Part shown: one piece after another, positions 25,809 to 35,440 of the stretch
Numbering within the stretch: position 1 is the first letter of the stretch
Layout: every line of letters begins with the position of its first letter
DNA from: Olivibacter domesticus
Lineage (GTDB): Bacteria; Bacteroidota; Bacteroidia; Sphingobacteriales; Sphingobacteriaceae
Assembly: GCF_900109575.1 (NCBI RefSeq)
Contig: NZ_FOAF01000002.1
Coordinates: 124,001-188,000, forward strand
DNA: 64,000 nucleotides
Direction: 5' to 3'
Translations under genes and position numbers: made by a program
Notes under the pieces: generated by a model
The model's input: only the letters and a program-made list of their open reading frames with translations
Databases searched by the model: none
What the model was told of the DNA's origin: nothing

Positions 25809-26573
25809 CTATCCGCGCAAACTTTGAACAACCATTACGACTAATTGTTCTTCAATAAAAATCAAGAACATCGAAGCTACAACAGCTGCATTTGCCGCTT
25901 TACCTACTCCCTCCGTTCCTTTAGAAGAATTGTACCCCTCAAAGCAGCCAACAATACCAATAGTAAAACCAAAAAAACCTGCCTTGATGACGGCTTGAAA
26001 TATATCCAGAAAGGTTACCGTATCAAATACCTGATCAAAAAAGCTGACAAAGCTCACCGATTCATGTTGATAAACATTTAAAAAGGATCCCATAAGTGCT
26101 ATAAAACCAGTATAACAACTTAAAATAGGTATCATGATCGTAGTAGCTAACACGCGACTTACCACTAAAAATTTAAATGGATTTGTGCCTGAAACCTCCA
26201 TCGCATCAATTTGTTCAGTAACCTTCATTGAGCCTAGCTCTGCCCCAATATTTGATCCAACCTTTCCGGCTGCAATGAGTGCCGTAACCAATGGTGCCAA
26301 AGCTCTTACGATTGCTATGGCAATGAGAGAGGGCAGCATAGCGGTAGCTCCAAACTCTTCTAAGGAAGGACGAGATTGATTTGTAAATACTAGTCCAGTA
26401 ATAAATCCTGTTAACGAAATCAAGGGTAAAGATTTTACACCCACTTCATAACATTGATTTATTATTTCTTTAAATTCATACGGTGGTGTAACAAGCTCCT
26501 TGAAAAAACGCATGACAAATCGGTGTACATTACCTAGTTGAATTAGCTTCTGGTCAATTTTTTTGGAAATCAT
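25809..26573 (-). CDS. ABC transporter permease, MlaE type
   Basis: A 254-residue permease with about five to six membrane segments and an amphipathic N-terminal region. Family hallmarks include GAELGSMKVTEQIDAMEVSGTNPFKFLVVSRVLA (the coupling helix, near 130-163) and the GFFGFTIGIVGCFEGYN stretch. It forms a dimer with two MlaF subunits in the inner membrane and contacts the MlaD hexamer (family knowledge). It is the first gene of the operon. Confidence 0.94.
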   Translation of the reverse strand: MISKKIDQKLIQLGNVHRFVMRFFKELVTPPYEFKEIINQCYEVGVKSLPLISLTGFITGLVFTNQSRPSLEEFGATAMLPSLIAIAIVRALAPLVTALIAAGKVGSNIGAELGSMKVTEQIDAMEVSGTNPFKFLVVSRVLATTIMIPILSCYTGFIALMGSFLNVYQHESVSFVSFFDQVFDTVTFLDIFQAVIKAGFFGFTIGIVGCFEGYNSSKGTEGVGKAANAAVVASMFLIFIEEQLVVMVVQSLRG

Positions 26574-26916
26574 TTTTGTTAATCAGCGAAAGCGCCACTC
26601 TGTTAAGACGCCGTATTTTTTTGCAAAAGTATAGTTTTATTGATTAAAATCCCGCTTTAATAACATAAAAGTTAGCACTTCAAGATATTTATCACGAATA
26701 TGATACTTATGTGAGTTTTAATTCTCTACTTCACATGTCTAGCACTTAAAGCCACACACACGAATGAAACACCAATATTTATATTTTGTTTTCTATCTTT
26801 ATCGTAAAAACATTTACATTTAACCCTTCATTTGATCTAATTTCATAAAGACTGTTACAAAATAATTTGCTTATTGCCTTTTTTTAACATCAAAAAATAA
26901 CTAAAAATTTAAATGT
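26574..26916. other. 343-bp divergent intergenic region
   Basis: Between mlaE (minus) and the SGNH hydrolase (plus). A minus-strand TACTTTTG (26624-26631), an exact TAnnTTTG match, probably serves mlaE about 50 bp away. On the plus side no convincing element was found. No ORF or repeat of note. Confidence 0.5.
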
Positions 26917-27672
26917 ATGACCAATAGAAGAAATTTCATTCAATCGCTCGCATTAACAGGCACCTTGGCAATTAGCCTACCGGATATTGTAAACGCTGCA
27001 AACATAAGGAACAATACAACAGTTAAATTCAACAAAAACGATGTCATTCTATTTCAAGGAGATTCTATTACAGATGCGGGAAGGGATAAAAAGGAAGAGG
27101 AAGCGAACAGCACACACGTACTTGGTAATGGTTATGCTTTATTAACCGCATCCCAACTATTGTTAAAACAGGCGTCATTAAATTTAAAAATCTATAATAA
27201 AGGGATCAGCGGAAATAAAGTATATCAACTAAAAGAACGTTGGCAAGAAGATTGTCTCCGCTTAAAACCAAACATTTTAAGTATTTTAATAGGCGTGAAT
27301 GATTTCTGGCATACATTAGCGAAGGATAATCCTTACAAAGGTACCGTTGAGACTTACAGAGCTGATTTGAGGGCTTTATTGGAAAACACTTTAAAACAAC
27401 TTCCTAACACGAAGTTAATTATTGGTGAACCCTTTGCTGTTAGGAATGTTAAAGCTGTTACTAACGAATGGTTTCCTGCCTTTGACGAGTATAGAAATGC
27501 TGCCAAAGAAATAGCAAGTGAATTTAAAGCAACCTTTATTCCCTATCAACAAGTGTTCGATGAAGCAGTGAAATATGCACCGGCAAATTACTGGACGGGC
27601 GACGGCGTGCATCCCTCATTAGCCGGAGCTGCTTTGATGGCTCAAGCTTGGATAAAGGCTGTAGGTAATTAA
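26917..27672 (+). CDS. Secreted SGNH/GDSL-family hydrolase
   Basis: A 251-residue esterase-like enzyme exported to the periplasm. The N-terminus RRNFIQ plus a hydrophobic stretch to about residue 27 looks like a Tat signal peptide. Block I FQGDSIT contains Ser50, block II Gly99, block III GVND with Asn128, and block V DGVHPS with Asp229 and His232, so the full catalytic set is present. Members deacetylate sugars, lipids or rhamnogalacturonan; the substrate here cannot be assigned. It stands alone ahead of pncB. Confidence 0.88.
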   Translation: MTNRRNFIQSLALTGTLAISLPDIVNAANIRNNTTVKFNKNDVILFQGDSITDAGRDKKEEEANSTHVLGNGYALLTASQLLLKQASLNLKIYNKGISGNKVYQLKERWQEDCLRLKPNILSILIGVNDFWHTLAKDNPYKGTVETYRADLRALLENTLKQLPNTKLIIGEPFAVRNVKAVTNEWFPAFDEYRNAAKEIASEFKATFIPYQQVFDEAVKYAPANYWTGDGVHPSLAGAALMAQAWIKAVGN

Positions 27673-27776
27673 TCATCATACCACACTTGTACTGTATATC
27701 AATTTTTCTTAGCATTTTAACAGATTTTTCTAGTTAGAAAATTACTATAATACCTTTATTAATAGAGCACAAAAGA

Positions 27777-28961
27777 ATGGTATCTCACGACGCATCTCTA
27801 AATTCAATGCTGGATAATGATTTTTATAAATTTACCATGCAGCATGCGGTGATTAAATTATTCCCAAAAGCGAAAGCTCGCTATGAATTCATAAACCGCG
27901 GACAGCATTCTTTTCCGCCAGGATTTGCAGATGCTCTTCGTAATGCTATTAATAAATTAGCTAGTCTACAACTGACCCGAGAAGAAAAAAGATATCTAAA
28001 AGAAACCTGTTCTTATCTAGACCCAACTTATTTAGATTTTTTGCAAGGTTATAGATATGATCCGGAAGAAGTTACAATTACACAGAATGGTGAGCATTTA
28101 CAGGTAAATATCGAAGGATATTGGTATCGAACAATATTATGGGAAGTTCCCATCATGTCGTTGATTTCAGAGCTATATTACAAATTACATCACTTAGAAG
28201 CAGAGAATGACCAAAATATTATCTTAACAGCTCAGAACAAAATTGAAAAATATAATAGACTTGGCGTAACGATTGCTGAATTCGGTACAAGAAGAAGGCA
28301 TTCTTACCATACCCATCGCTTGATAGTGCAAACACTTAAACAATTCGGAAATAGCAGCTTTATTGGCACTAGTAATGTGCATATGGCTATGCTCAACCGA
28401 ACAAAACCAATCGGCACGCATGCACACGAATGGTTTATGTTCCACGCGGCGAAGTACGGTTTTAAAATGGCAAATAGCCTTGGCTTAGAACACTGGGCAA
28501 ATGTTTATCGTGGCGACTTAGGTATTGCGCTATCAGATACTTATACTACTGATGTCTTTTTTTCACAGTTTGATAAAATGTTCACTAAGCTTTTTGATGG
28601 TGTTCGCCATGACAGCGGTGACCCTCTTATCTTTGCTGATAAAACCATCAACCACTATAAAAGTAAGGGTATTAATCCCTTGTCGAAAACGATCATTTTC
28701 TCGGACGGACTTGATTATGAAAAAGTTGAACGTATTGCTAATTACTGCAAAGGAAAAATTGGCATATCATTTGGAATAGGGACAAATTTCACCAATGACG
28801 TAGGCTTGACACCAATGAATATAGTTATTAAAATGACCGAGGCACATCCTGATGAGGCATATTGGATTCCTGTGATTAAATTATCAGATGTCAAAGGAAA
28901 ATACACAGGGGATTACCAAATGATAGCCCTTGGAAAAACGATTCTGGGCATCATTGATTAA
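27777..28961 (+). CDS. pncB: Nicotinate phosphoribosyltransferase
   Basis: Salvages nicotinate to NAMN with PRPP in the Preiss-Handler route to NAD. The 394-residue protein has the N-terminal NDFYKFTMQHAV motif at 14-25, EFGTRRRHSYHTH near 168-180, the phosphorylatable histidine H202 in GTSNVHMAM, and a VRHDSGDP phosphate-binding block near 278. It matches the PncB subfamily rather than NAMPT. It is followed after 26 bp by a methyltransferase gene. Confidence 0.95.
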   Translation: MVSHDASLNSMLDNDFYKFTMQHAVIKLFPKAKARYEFINRGQHSFPPGFADALRNAINKLASLQLTREEKRYLKETCSYLDPTYLDFLQGYRYDPEEVTITQNGEHLQVNIEGYWYRTILWEVPIMSLISELYYKLHHLEAENDQNIILTAQNKIEKYNRLGVTIAEFGTRRRHSYHTHRLIVQTLKQFGNSSFIGTSNVHMAMLNRTKPIGTHAHEWFMFHAAKYGFKMANSLGLEHWANVYRGDLGIALSDTYTTDVFFSQFDKMFTKLFDGVRHDSGDPLIFADKTINHYKSKGINPLSKTIIFSDGLDYEKVERIANYCKGKIGISFGIGTNFTNDVGLTPMNIVIKMTEAHPDEAYWIPVIKLSDVKGKYTGDYQMIALGKTILGIID

Positions 28962-28987
28962 TCGCATACAAATAACACCCTTGAAAT

Positions 28988-29686
28988 ATGATGAAAACAG
29001 ACATTTTTGGTGAAGCATTACAAGATTATTTTGAGAAGAGGTTTCAATCATCATTAATACTGCATAATAGCTATGGAGCCGATGAAGAGATGCCGCTCGA
29101 CATTTTCTTTCGAGATCCAGAAGATTTCCCTGAATTGGAGTTTATAGCGCTGGCGCTCTGTGATGGAAAAGTGTTAGATGTCGGTGCGGGAGCAGGAAGT
29201 CATACGTTATATCTCCAAGAGAAAGGGTTTGATGTTACAGCGCTTGAACTATCACCCCAAGCATGTCATATTATGAAAAAAAGAGGTGTCAAAAAGGTGT
29301 TAAATTGTAATATATTTAACTATGTTGGAGGTAAATACGACACACTTCTCTTTCTAATGAATGGTATTGGCTTAGCTGAAAATATAGAAGGGTTAAAAAA
29401 ACTGCTTGTTCAATGTAAAAAACTCTTAAAAAAAGGAGGTCAGCTGATTTTTGACTCCTCCAATGTTGCTTATCTGTACGAAGAAGATTTATTACGACCA
29501 GATCATTATTATGGTGAGGTGACCTTTCAATACGAATACAAAGAAGAGCAGGGAACGCAATTCGGCTGGCTTTATATCGACCAGGAATCACTTATTAAAA
29601 TTGCACAACAAAGCGGCTGGGTGGTTCAAATATTATATGAAGATGAAAATGATCAATATCTAACGCGGCTATCGTTAAAACATTAA
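28988..29686 (+). CDS. Class I SAM-dependent methyltransferase
   Basis: A 232-residue enzyme with the SAM-binding motif [16 protein letters not shown] starting at about residue 55, an acidic residue ending the second strand (ALELS), and a [10 protein letters not shown] strand later in the fold. The substrate is not identifiable; small-molecule methylation is likely. It shares a direction with pncB and its last 4 bp overlap the end of mutS on the other strand. Confidence 0.82.
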   Translation: MMKTDIFGEALQDYFEKRFQSSLILHNSYGADEEMPLDIFFRDPEDFPELEFIALALCDGKVLDVGAGAGSHTLYLQEKGFDVTALELSPQACHIMKKRGVKKVLNCNIFNYVGGKYDTLLFLMNGIGLAENIEGLKKLLVQCKKLLKKGGQLIFDSSNVAYLYEEDLLRPDHYYGEVTFQYEYKEEQGTQFGWLYIDQESLIKIAQQSGWVVQILYEDENDQYLTRLSLKH

Positions 29687-32292
29687 TGCTTTAATAACCG
29701 TTGAATTTCATCTAATTTCATTAATGCCTCTACTGGTGTCAGCGCATTAACATCAAGATTATTAAGCATATCTCTTATTTTAACCAAAACGGGATCATCT
29801 ATAGAAAACATTTGAAGCTGATAGGCTTGTTTTTGTATTTTCTTCATACTATCTTTTATATGTTCTCCTCCCGTACGCTCTTGTTCCAAGCGCTTTAATA
29901 TATCGTTTGCTCTTGAAATTAGCTTAGATGGCATACCCGCCATCTTTGCAACATGTATCCCAAAACTGTGCTCACTACCGCCAGGCACTAGCTTTCTGAG
30001 GAAAATAATTTTATTATTTGCCTCTTTTACAGATACGTTATAATTTTTTATCCGATTAAAAGTATTAGTTAGTTCATTTAACTCATGATAGTGTGTGGCA
30101 AACAGTGTTTTTGCTTTGGCACTTGAATGATTGTGTAAATATTCTGCTATTGCCCAGGCAATTGAGATACCATCATAAGTACTCGTTCCTCTACCAATTT
30201 CATCCAGAAGAATCAAACTTCTATCTGATAGATTATTTAATATACTGGCTGTTTCATTCATTTCAACCATAAAGGTAGATTCGCCTGATGAGAGATTATC
30301 TGAGGCCCCCACCCGCGTAAATATTTTATCTACTAGTCCAATTTCGGCATGCTTTGCTGGCACAAAACATCCCATCTGTGCCATTAAGACAATAAGTCCA
30401 GTTTGTCGCAATAGAGCAGATTTACCTGCCATATTCGGCCCAGTAATAATAATAATTTGCTGTCCCTCACTATCTAAATAGACGTCATTCGTAATGTATT
30501 CCTCTCCTACCGGTAAAGTTTTTTCAATTACAGGATGTCTTCCACCCTTTATATCAATCACTTTATTCTCATTAATTATAGGTCTGGTATAATGATTTTT
30601 TTTTGCTACAGTAGCGAAATTTAAAAGCACATCCAGTTGCGCCACTAAATTAGCATTTAATTGTATGGGCTTTATATAGTTTAATAATCCAGCCAATAAC
30701 TCATTATAGATACGATTCTCAATTACCTGAATTTTATCTTCAGCCCCTAGGATTTGCTCTTCATATTCCTTAAGTTCTGCAGTTATATAGCGTTCCGCAT
30801 TTACGAGCGTTTGTTTTCTAATCCATTCTGTTGGTACTTTATCTTTATGGATATTGGTTACTTCCAAATAATAACCAAAAACATTATTAAATGAAATTTT
30901 CAGTGAAGGTATCCCGGTAATTTCCGATTCGCGTTTCTGAATTTCCAGTAAGTAGTCTTTACCACCGAAAGCCACCTTTCTTAATCGATCCAACTCATCG
31001 TCCACACCATTAGCTATTACATTACCCTTATTCAATAAAACCGGTGGTTCTGAATGTATTTCTTTTTGTATACGCTCGTAAATAGATTTACACGGATTTA
31101 GTTGTTCAGAAATAATTTTTAGCGCTATAGAATCTGCCCCTTCTGTTAATATTTTTAGTTTTTCTATTGCCAAAAGGGCTCGTTTTAGCTGAACGAGCTC
31201 TCTAGGATTAGCTTTTTGTAGACCAATCTTGCTAATGAGCCGTTCCAGATCTCCTATTTGGCGGATCTCCTCGATCAGCCGCTGACTTAATTCTGTATCG
31301 TCCAGTAAAAACCCAACAACATCTAAGCGTTCAGTAATTGGTTTTAGGTCTTTAAGCGGCATCACCATCCAACGCTTTAGCAAACGAGCGCCCATTGGCG
31401 TTGATGTGTGATCAAGAACATCCGCCAGTGTTATCGCATTTTCATTAGTAGAACCAATAAGTTCAAGGTTTCTAACGGTAAACCGGTCTAACCACATGTA
31501 TCGGTCTTCTTCAATACGAGATATCTGTGATATGTGTTGAAGATTGCGATGCTCCGTTTCATTGAGGTAATGCAAAGCCACGCCCGCCGCCGTGATAGCT
31601 AACATCATCTTTTCAATTCCGAAGCCTTTCAAAGAATTAACATCAAAATGCTTAAGAAGCATATCTTTGGCATAGTCTCCACTATAAGGCCAGTCGTCAA
31701 GTGTGTATGTATAAAATTTATCCCCAAAATTTGTTATAAATTCATTATAGCTACGCTTAGAAAAGATAACTTCACTTGGTTTAAAACCTTGTAAAAGTTT
31801 ATCTATATAATCGGCATTTCCCTGAGCTACTAAAAACTCACCAGTAGAAATGTCCAAAAAAGAAATACCTATAAAATTTTTGTCAAAAAAAAGAGACGCT
31901 AGGTAATTATTTGATTTTTGCTGAACTATGTTATCATTGTAAGACACACCAGGCGTAACTAACTCAGTTACCCCCCTTTTTACAATCGTTTTAACTGACT
32001 TAGGATCTTCTAACTGATCACAGATCGCTACTCGTTGGCCAGCCCTTACGAGTTTAGGGAGATAGGTTTCTAACGAATGATGGGGAAAGCCAGCAAGCTC
32101 GGTCTCAGAGGCGCTGCCATTACCTCTTTTTGTTAGAACGATTCCCAAAATCTCAGATGCTTTTACAGCATCCGACCCAAAAGTTTCGTAAAAATCGCCT
32201 ACTCTAAACAACAATAAAGTGCCAGGATATTTGGCCTTTATTCCGTTATATTGTTGCATTAATGGAGTTTCCTTCTTTGCTGTCTTTGCCAA
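29683..32292 (-). CDS. mutS: DNA mismatch repair protein MutS
   Basis: An 869-residue mismatch-recognition ATPase. The mismatch-reading F-x-E motif is F34-Y-E36, the core and clamp domains follow, the Walker A motif [13 protein letters not shown] lies near 615, and the LDEIGRGTS and THYHEL motifs complete the ATPase. It has no C-terminal Smr domain, so it is MutS1, not MutS2. The start codon appears to be TTG (32290-32292): translation from it gives [16 protein letters not shown], which resembles the usual N-terminus of relatives, whereas the first ATG (32257-32259) would remove eleven residues. A TPR gene lies upstream on the same strand. Confidence 0.95.
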   Translation of the reverse strand: MAKTAKKETPLMQQYNGIKAKYPGTLLLFRVGDFYETFGSDAVKASEILGIVLTKRGNGSASETELAGFPHHSLETYLPKLVRAGQRVAICDQLEDPKSVKTIVKRGVTELVTPGVSYNDNIVQQKSNNYLASLFFDKNFIGISFLDISTGEFLVAQGNADYIDKLLQGFKPSEVIFSKRSYNEFITNFGDKFYTYTLDDWPYSGDYAKDMLLKHFDVNSLKGFGIEKMMLAITAAGVALHYLNETEHRNLQHISQISRIEEDRYMWLDRFTVRNLELIGSTNENAITLADVLDHTSTPMGARLLKRWMVMPLKDLKPITERLDVVGFLLDDTELSQRLIEEIRQIGDLERLISKIGLQKANPRELVQLKRALLAIEKLKILTEGADSIALKIISEQLNPCKSIYERIQKEIHSEPPVLLNKGNVIANGVDDELDRLRKVAFGGKDYLLEIQKRESEITGIPSLKISFNNVFGYYLEVTNIHKDKVPTEWIRKQTLVNAERYITAELKEYEEQILGAEDKIQVIENRIYNELLAGLLNYIKPIQLNANLVAQLDVLLNFATVAKKNHYTRPIINENKVIDIKGGRHPVIEKTLPVGEEYITNDVYLDSEGQQIIIITGPNMAGKSALLRQTGLIVLMAQMGCFVPAKHAEIGLVDKIFTRVGASDNLSSGESTFMVEMNETASILNNLSDRSLILLDEIGRGTSTYDGISIAWAIAEYLHNHSSAKAKTLFATHYHELNELTNTFNRIKNYNVSVKEANNKIIFLRKLVPGGSEHSFGIHVAKMAGMPSKLISRANDILKRLEQERTGGEHIKDSMKKIQKQAYQLQMFSIDDPVLVKIRDMLNNLDVNALTPVEALMKLDEIQRLLKH

Positions 32293-32425
32293 AATCTACT
32301 TTCTTTAGGGGCGTAAAAATAAGATAAAAAAATTTATTCCCTGTTAGCTATTAATAATTTGCTTTTTTTGATTCGCAATATTCTTGCTGAATTTAATTTA
32401 TGACCTTGTATAGCCAAAGGAAAAC

Positions 32426-32767
32426 CTAATACTCATCCTCATCTATGTCGTCTCCTAAAATAGCGTTGTAAACAACCTGAAGTTCTGAAAGTGCATGTAA
32501 ATCATGTATTTCTTTAGCAACAGCTATCCCCTTTTCATAGGTTATGGTAGCCTTTTCTTTTTCGCCAATCGTTTCATATAGTTTTCCAAAATGGTAGTAG
32601 GTTCCTACATAATTTGGATGTTGATCAACAAGTTGTTGATAAAATTCCATCGCATTTTTTACATCATTTTGCTTAACATACTCGGTTGCAATTGCATAAA
32701 GTATAAAAGGATCATTTGAGTTAGTATGCAAAAAGTTGAAGAGCTTTTCCAATCGTTCAGTGGACAT
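32426..32767 (-). CDS. Small tetratricopeptide-repeat protein
   Basis: A 113-residue helical protein with two to three TPR units (typical small-large pattern in DPFILYAIATEYVKQND and PNYVGTYYHFGKLYETIGE) and an acidic C-terminal tail. TPRs mediate protein contacts; the partner is unknown. It lies 133 bp upstream of mutS and probably shares its promoter. No signal peptide is seen, so it is cytoplasmic. Confidence 0.8.
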   Translation of the reverse strand: MSTERLEKLFNFLHTNSNDPFILYAIATEYVKQNDVKNAMEFYQQLVDQHPNYVGTYYHFGKLYETIGEKEKATITYEKGIAVAKEIHDLHALSELQVVYNAILGDDIDEDEY

Positions 32768-32831
32768 ATATAATAGGGCTAAAAAATTTAATAATTATGT
32801 GAATTTTTCTATCTTTAGAATCTTTATAGGC

Positions 32832-32839
32832 CAAAGATA
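32832..32839 (-). promoter_or_regulatory. Probable -7 box for the TPR-mutS transcript
   Basis: TATCTTTG on the minus strand matches TAnnTTTG exactly, about 64 bp before the TPR start. No -33 TTTG at the right distance. Confidence 0.4.
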
Positions 32840-32924
32840 AAAAAGTAAGTTTTTAGATTAAAAAACGAGCCGATTTATATTAAGTTTTATAATAACAGCT
32901 ACATAAAGTTAATTGATAGAAGAC

Positions 32925-33662
32925 ATGAAAATATTAGTTTGTATTAGTAACGTTCCGGACACCACATCAAAAATTACTTTCTCTAACGATAACACCATAT
33001 TTAATACTACAGGCGTACAATTCATAGTGAATCCGTATGATGAAATCGCTTTATCAAAAGCGATAGCGTTAACTGAAGGTGGAAAAGGTTCGATAACAGT
33101 TATTAATGTTGGTGAAGCTACAACAGAACCGACTATAAGAAAAGCTTTAGCTACTGGTGCCGATAACGCCGTTAGAGTGAACGCTTTTCCAAGAGACTCC
33201 TGGTTTGTTGCTAAACAAATCGCACATTTTGCAGACGGCAAAGATTTTGATCTCATCCTATTAGGAAGAGAATCAATTGATTACAATGGAAACCAAGTTG
33301 CCAGCTTGGTAGGTGAATTATTAAATATTCCTTCTATTTCAATAGCAAAGAAAATAGATATAACCGAAAATACGGCTATAGTTGAACGAGAAATTGAAGG
33401 CGGAAAGGAAATAATTAATGTTTCTTTGCCCATAATTGTTGGAACCGCAGAAGGAGTGGCAGAACCACGTATACCTAATATGAGAGGCATAATGTCCGCA
33501 CGTACCAAACCTTTAGAAGTTGTTGAACCAATTGACGTGCCGCTTTTGGTAAAAGTGGTACAATATGAAATCCCACCCTCCAGAGGTGCTGTTACCTTAG
33601 TAGATGCATCTTCACCGGAAAAATTGGTAGAATTGCTCCATACGCAGGCGCGTGTTATTTAA
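32925..33662 (+). CDS. etfB: Electron transfer flavoprotein beta subunit
   Basis: With EtfA it carries electrons from acyl-CoA and other dehydrogenases to the quinone pool. The 245-residue protein begins KILVCISNVPDTT and keeps the VNPYDEIALSKAI segment near 33-45, the ATGADNAVRV stretch, and the nucleotide-binding LLGRESIDYNGNQVASLVGELL near 105-126. An upstream TTG at 32913 would add four residues; the ATG at 32925 is preferred. It is followed by etfA after 52 bp. Confidence 0.94.
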   Translation: MKILVCISNVPDTTSKITFSNDNTIFNTTGVQFIVNPYDEIALSKAIALTEGGKGSITVINVGEATTEPTIRKALATGADNAVRVNAFPRDSWFVAKQIAHFADGKDFDLILLGRESIDYNGNQVASLVGELLNIPSISIAKKIDITENTAIVEREIEGGKEIINVSLPIIVGTAEGVAEPRIPNMRGIMSARTKPLEVVEPIDVPLLVKVVQYEIPPSRGAVTLVDASSPEKLVELLHTQARVI

Positions 33663-33714
33663 CATTGGGAATTTTAAACACATGTAAAATAATTATTGAT
33701 TAAATTGATAAAAA

Positions 33715-34689
33715 ATGTCAGTATTAGTATTTGTAGAAAATATAGAAGGAAAATTTAAGAAATCTGCATTTGAAGTAGTCTCTTATGCGAAGACAATTGC
33801 TAACACATTAAATCAAAAATTAACAGCTATCTCGATCGGAGATGTAAGTGATACGGCTCTTGAATCTCTTGGTAAATATGGTGCCAATAAAATATTAAAC
33901 GTCAATTCTGAAAAATTAAAATCATTTATTAACCAAGCTTATGCTTCAATTATTACACAAGCAGCTAAACAGGAAGAAGCAACTATAATTGTTTTATCCA
34001 ATTCCTTTAGCGGTAAAGGTTTGGCTCCTAGAATAGCAGCCAAGATGGAAGCAGGATTGGCGGACGGTGCTGTGGGGCTACCAGAAATAAACGAAAATAA
34101 TTTTCGAATAAAAAAAACGGCCTTTTCAGGTAAAGCCTTTGCCTTAACTGAATTAACTTCAGTCATAAAGGTGATTGCACTGAATCCTAACTCCTTTGAA
34201 TTGAGAGACGAAATAACAACACCAGAAATCACTACATTTGAGGCAGATCTTCATTCTCAAGATTTTAATACTATTGTAAAGGAAATCGTGCGGACTACCG
34301 ATAAAATATCACTACCTGATGCAGAAATTGTAGTATCGGGAGGTAGAGGCTTAAAGGGGCCAGAGAATTGGGGAATTATTGAAGATCTAGCAAATGCCTT
34401 AGGCGCCGCAACCGCTTGTTCTAAACCTGTTTCTGATGCGGGATGGAGACCGCATGAAGAACATGTCGGGCAAACAGGAATCGCTGTAAGCCCGAATCTT
34501 TACATTGCTATCGGCATTTCGGGAGCGATACAACACTTAGCGGGTGTAAGTTCTTCTAAAACGATCGTAGTAATAAATAAAGATCCAGAAGCTCCCTTTT
34601 TTAAAGTGGCAGATTATGGAATTGTAGGAGATGCTTTTGAAATTGTGCCAAAAATCACTTCTGCAATAAAAGCTTTAAAAGAAAGTTAA
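33715..34689 (+). CDS. etfA: Electron transfer flavoprotein alpha subunit
   Basis: A 324-residue FAD-binding subunit. The C-terminal domain has the FAD signature: SGGRGLKGPENW near 205, an AACSKPVSDAGW-like stretch, HVGQTG, and the IGISGAIQH-x-AG and INKDPEAPFF-x-VADYGIVGD blocks. It pairs with EtfB in the cytoplasm; the usual electron acceptor is ETF-quinone oxidoreductase. A hairpin of 9 bp follows its stop. Confidence 0.95.
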   Translation: MSVLVFVENIEGKFKKSAFEVVSYAKTIANTLNQKLTAISIGDVSDTALESLGKYGANKILNVNSEKLKSFINQAYASIITQAAKQEEATIIVLSNSFSGKGLAPRIAAKMEAGLADGAVGLPEINENNFRIKKTAFSGKAFALTELTSVIKVIALNPNSFELRDEITTPEITTFEADLHSQDFNTIVKEIVRTTDKISLPDAEIVVSGGRGLKGPENWGIIEDLANALGAATACSKPVSDAGWRPHEEHVGQTGIAVSPNLYIAIGISGAIQHLAGVSSSKTIVVINKDPEAPFFKVADYGIVGDAFEIVPKITSAIKALKES

Positions 34690-34730
34690 CCTTCTTTAAT
34701 TATTATATCAGAAAATTATAAAGGAAATAT

Positions 34731-34756
34731 GGCGCTATTGTAAAATAAATAGCGCC
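34731..34756 (+). terminator. Hairpin after etfBA
   Basis: GGCGCTATT (34731-34739) pairs perfectly with 34748-34756 around an 8-base loop, 42 bp after the etfA stop. The following RNA is A/U-rich without a continuous U run. Confidence 0.6.
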
Positions 34757-34793
34757 TCTATAAAATGCTTTTTGCATATTTGCCTCCATAAAA

Positions 34794-35399
34794 ATGAATA
34801 AGATCAAATTAGAAATAGTTGGATTATCTTATAGCCAGACGCAGTCGGGTGCCTACGCGCTGGTTTTAGGGGAGATCAATGGCCGTAGAAGGCTTCCAAT
34901 CATTATAGGAGGTTTTGAAGCACAGGCAATAGCTATAGAGATTGAAAAATTAACGCCAAGTAGACCCCTTACCCACGATCTATTTAAAACTTTTGCATCC
35001 ACATTTAGTATTACTATCAATGAAGTAATCATATATAATTTAGTTGATGGTATCTTTTATGCTAAACTGATTTGCAATAATGGAAAAAAGGATATAGAAA
35101 TTGATGCAAGAACTTCAGATGCTATTGCTTTAGCGATTCGTTTTGAATGCCCGATTTATACGTATGAGTTTATATTAGCTTCAGCCGGTATCGTTATAGA
35201 AGGGAACGATTTTGTGTTTTTAGAAAATCTAGATGCCTCAAAAGATGAACCACCTACCTCAGGAGAAACATCTAAAACTACTTATGCTTCTTTTACTGAT
35301 GACGAGCTAAAGTCAGCTCTTCAGCAAGCCCTCAATGAAGAGGCATATGAAAAAGCAGCCAAAATACGTGATGAAATATCCAGAAGAAAGTCATCATAA
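34794..35399 (+). CDS. Bifunctional-nuclease-domain (DUF151) protein with UVR motif
   Basis: A 201-residue protein: the N-terminal DUF151/bifunctional nuclease domain (about 1-135, with LPIIIGGFEAQAIA and the ARTSDAIALAIRF strand) is followed by a linker and a C-terminal UvrB/UvrC-type motif (about 165-200: LKSALQQALNEEAYEKAAKIRDEI). Plant members have DNase/RNase activity; bacterial ones are poorly studied. The UVR motif may bind a partner protein. A CATATTTG promoter-like box lies 11 nt before the start. It is followed by the nucleoside transporter after 41 bp. Confidence 0.88.
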   Translation: MNKIKLEIVGLSYSQTQSGAYALVLGEINGRRRLPIIIGGFEAQAIAIEIEKLTPSRPLTHDLFKTFASTFSITINEVIIYNLVDGIFYAKLICNNGKKDIEIDARTSDAIALAIRFECPIYTYEFILASAGIVIEGNDFVFLENLDASKDEPPTSGETSKTTYASFTDDELKSALQQALNEEAYEKAAKIRDEISRRKSS

Positions 35400-35440
35400 A
35401 TTCTATTAAAAAATGTAACCAAAACGAATAGTTGCATCAT

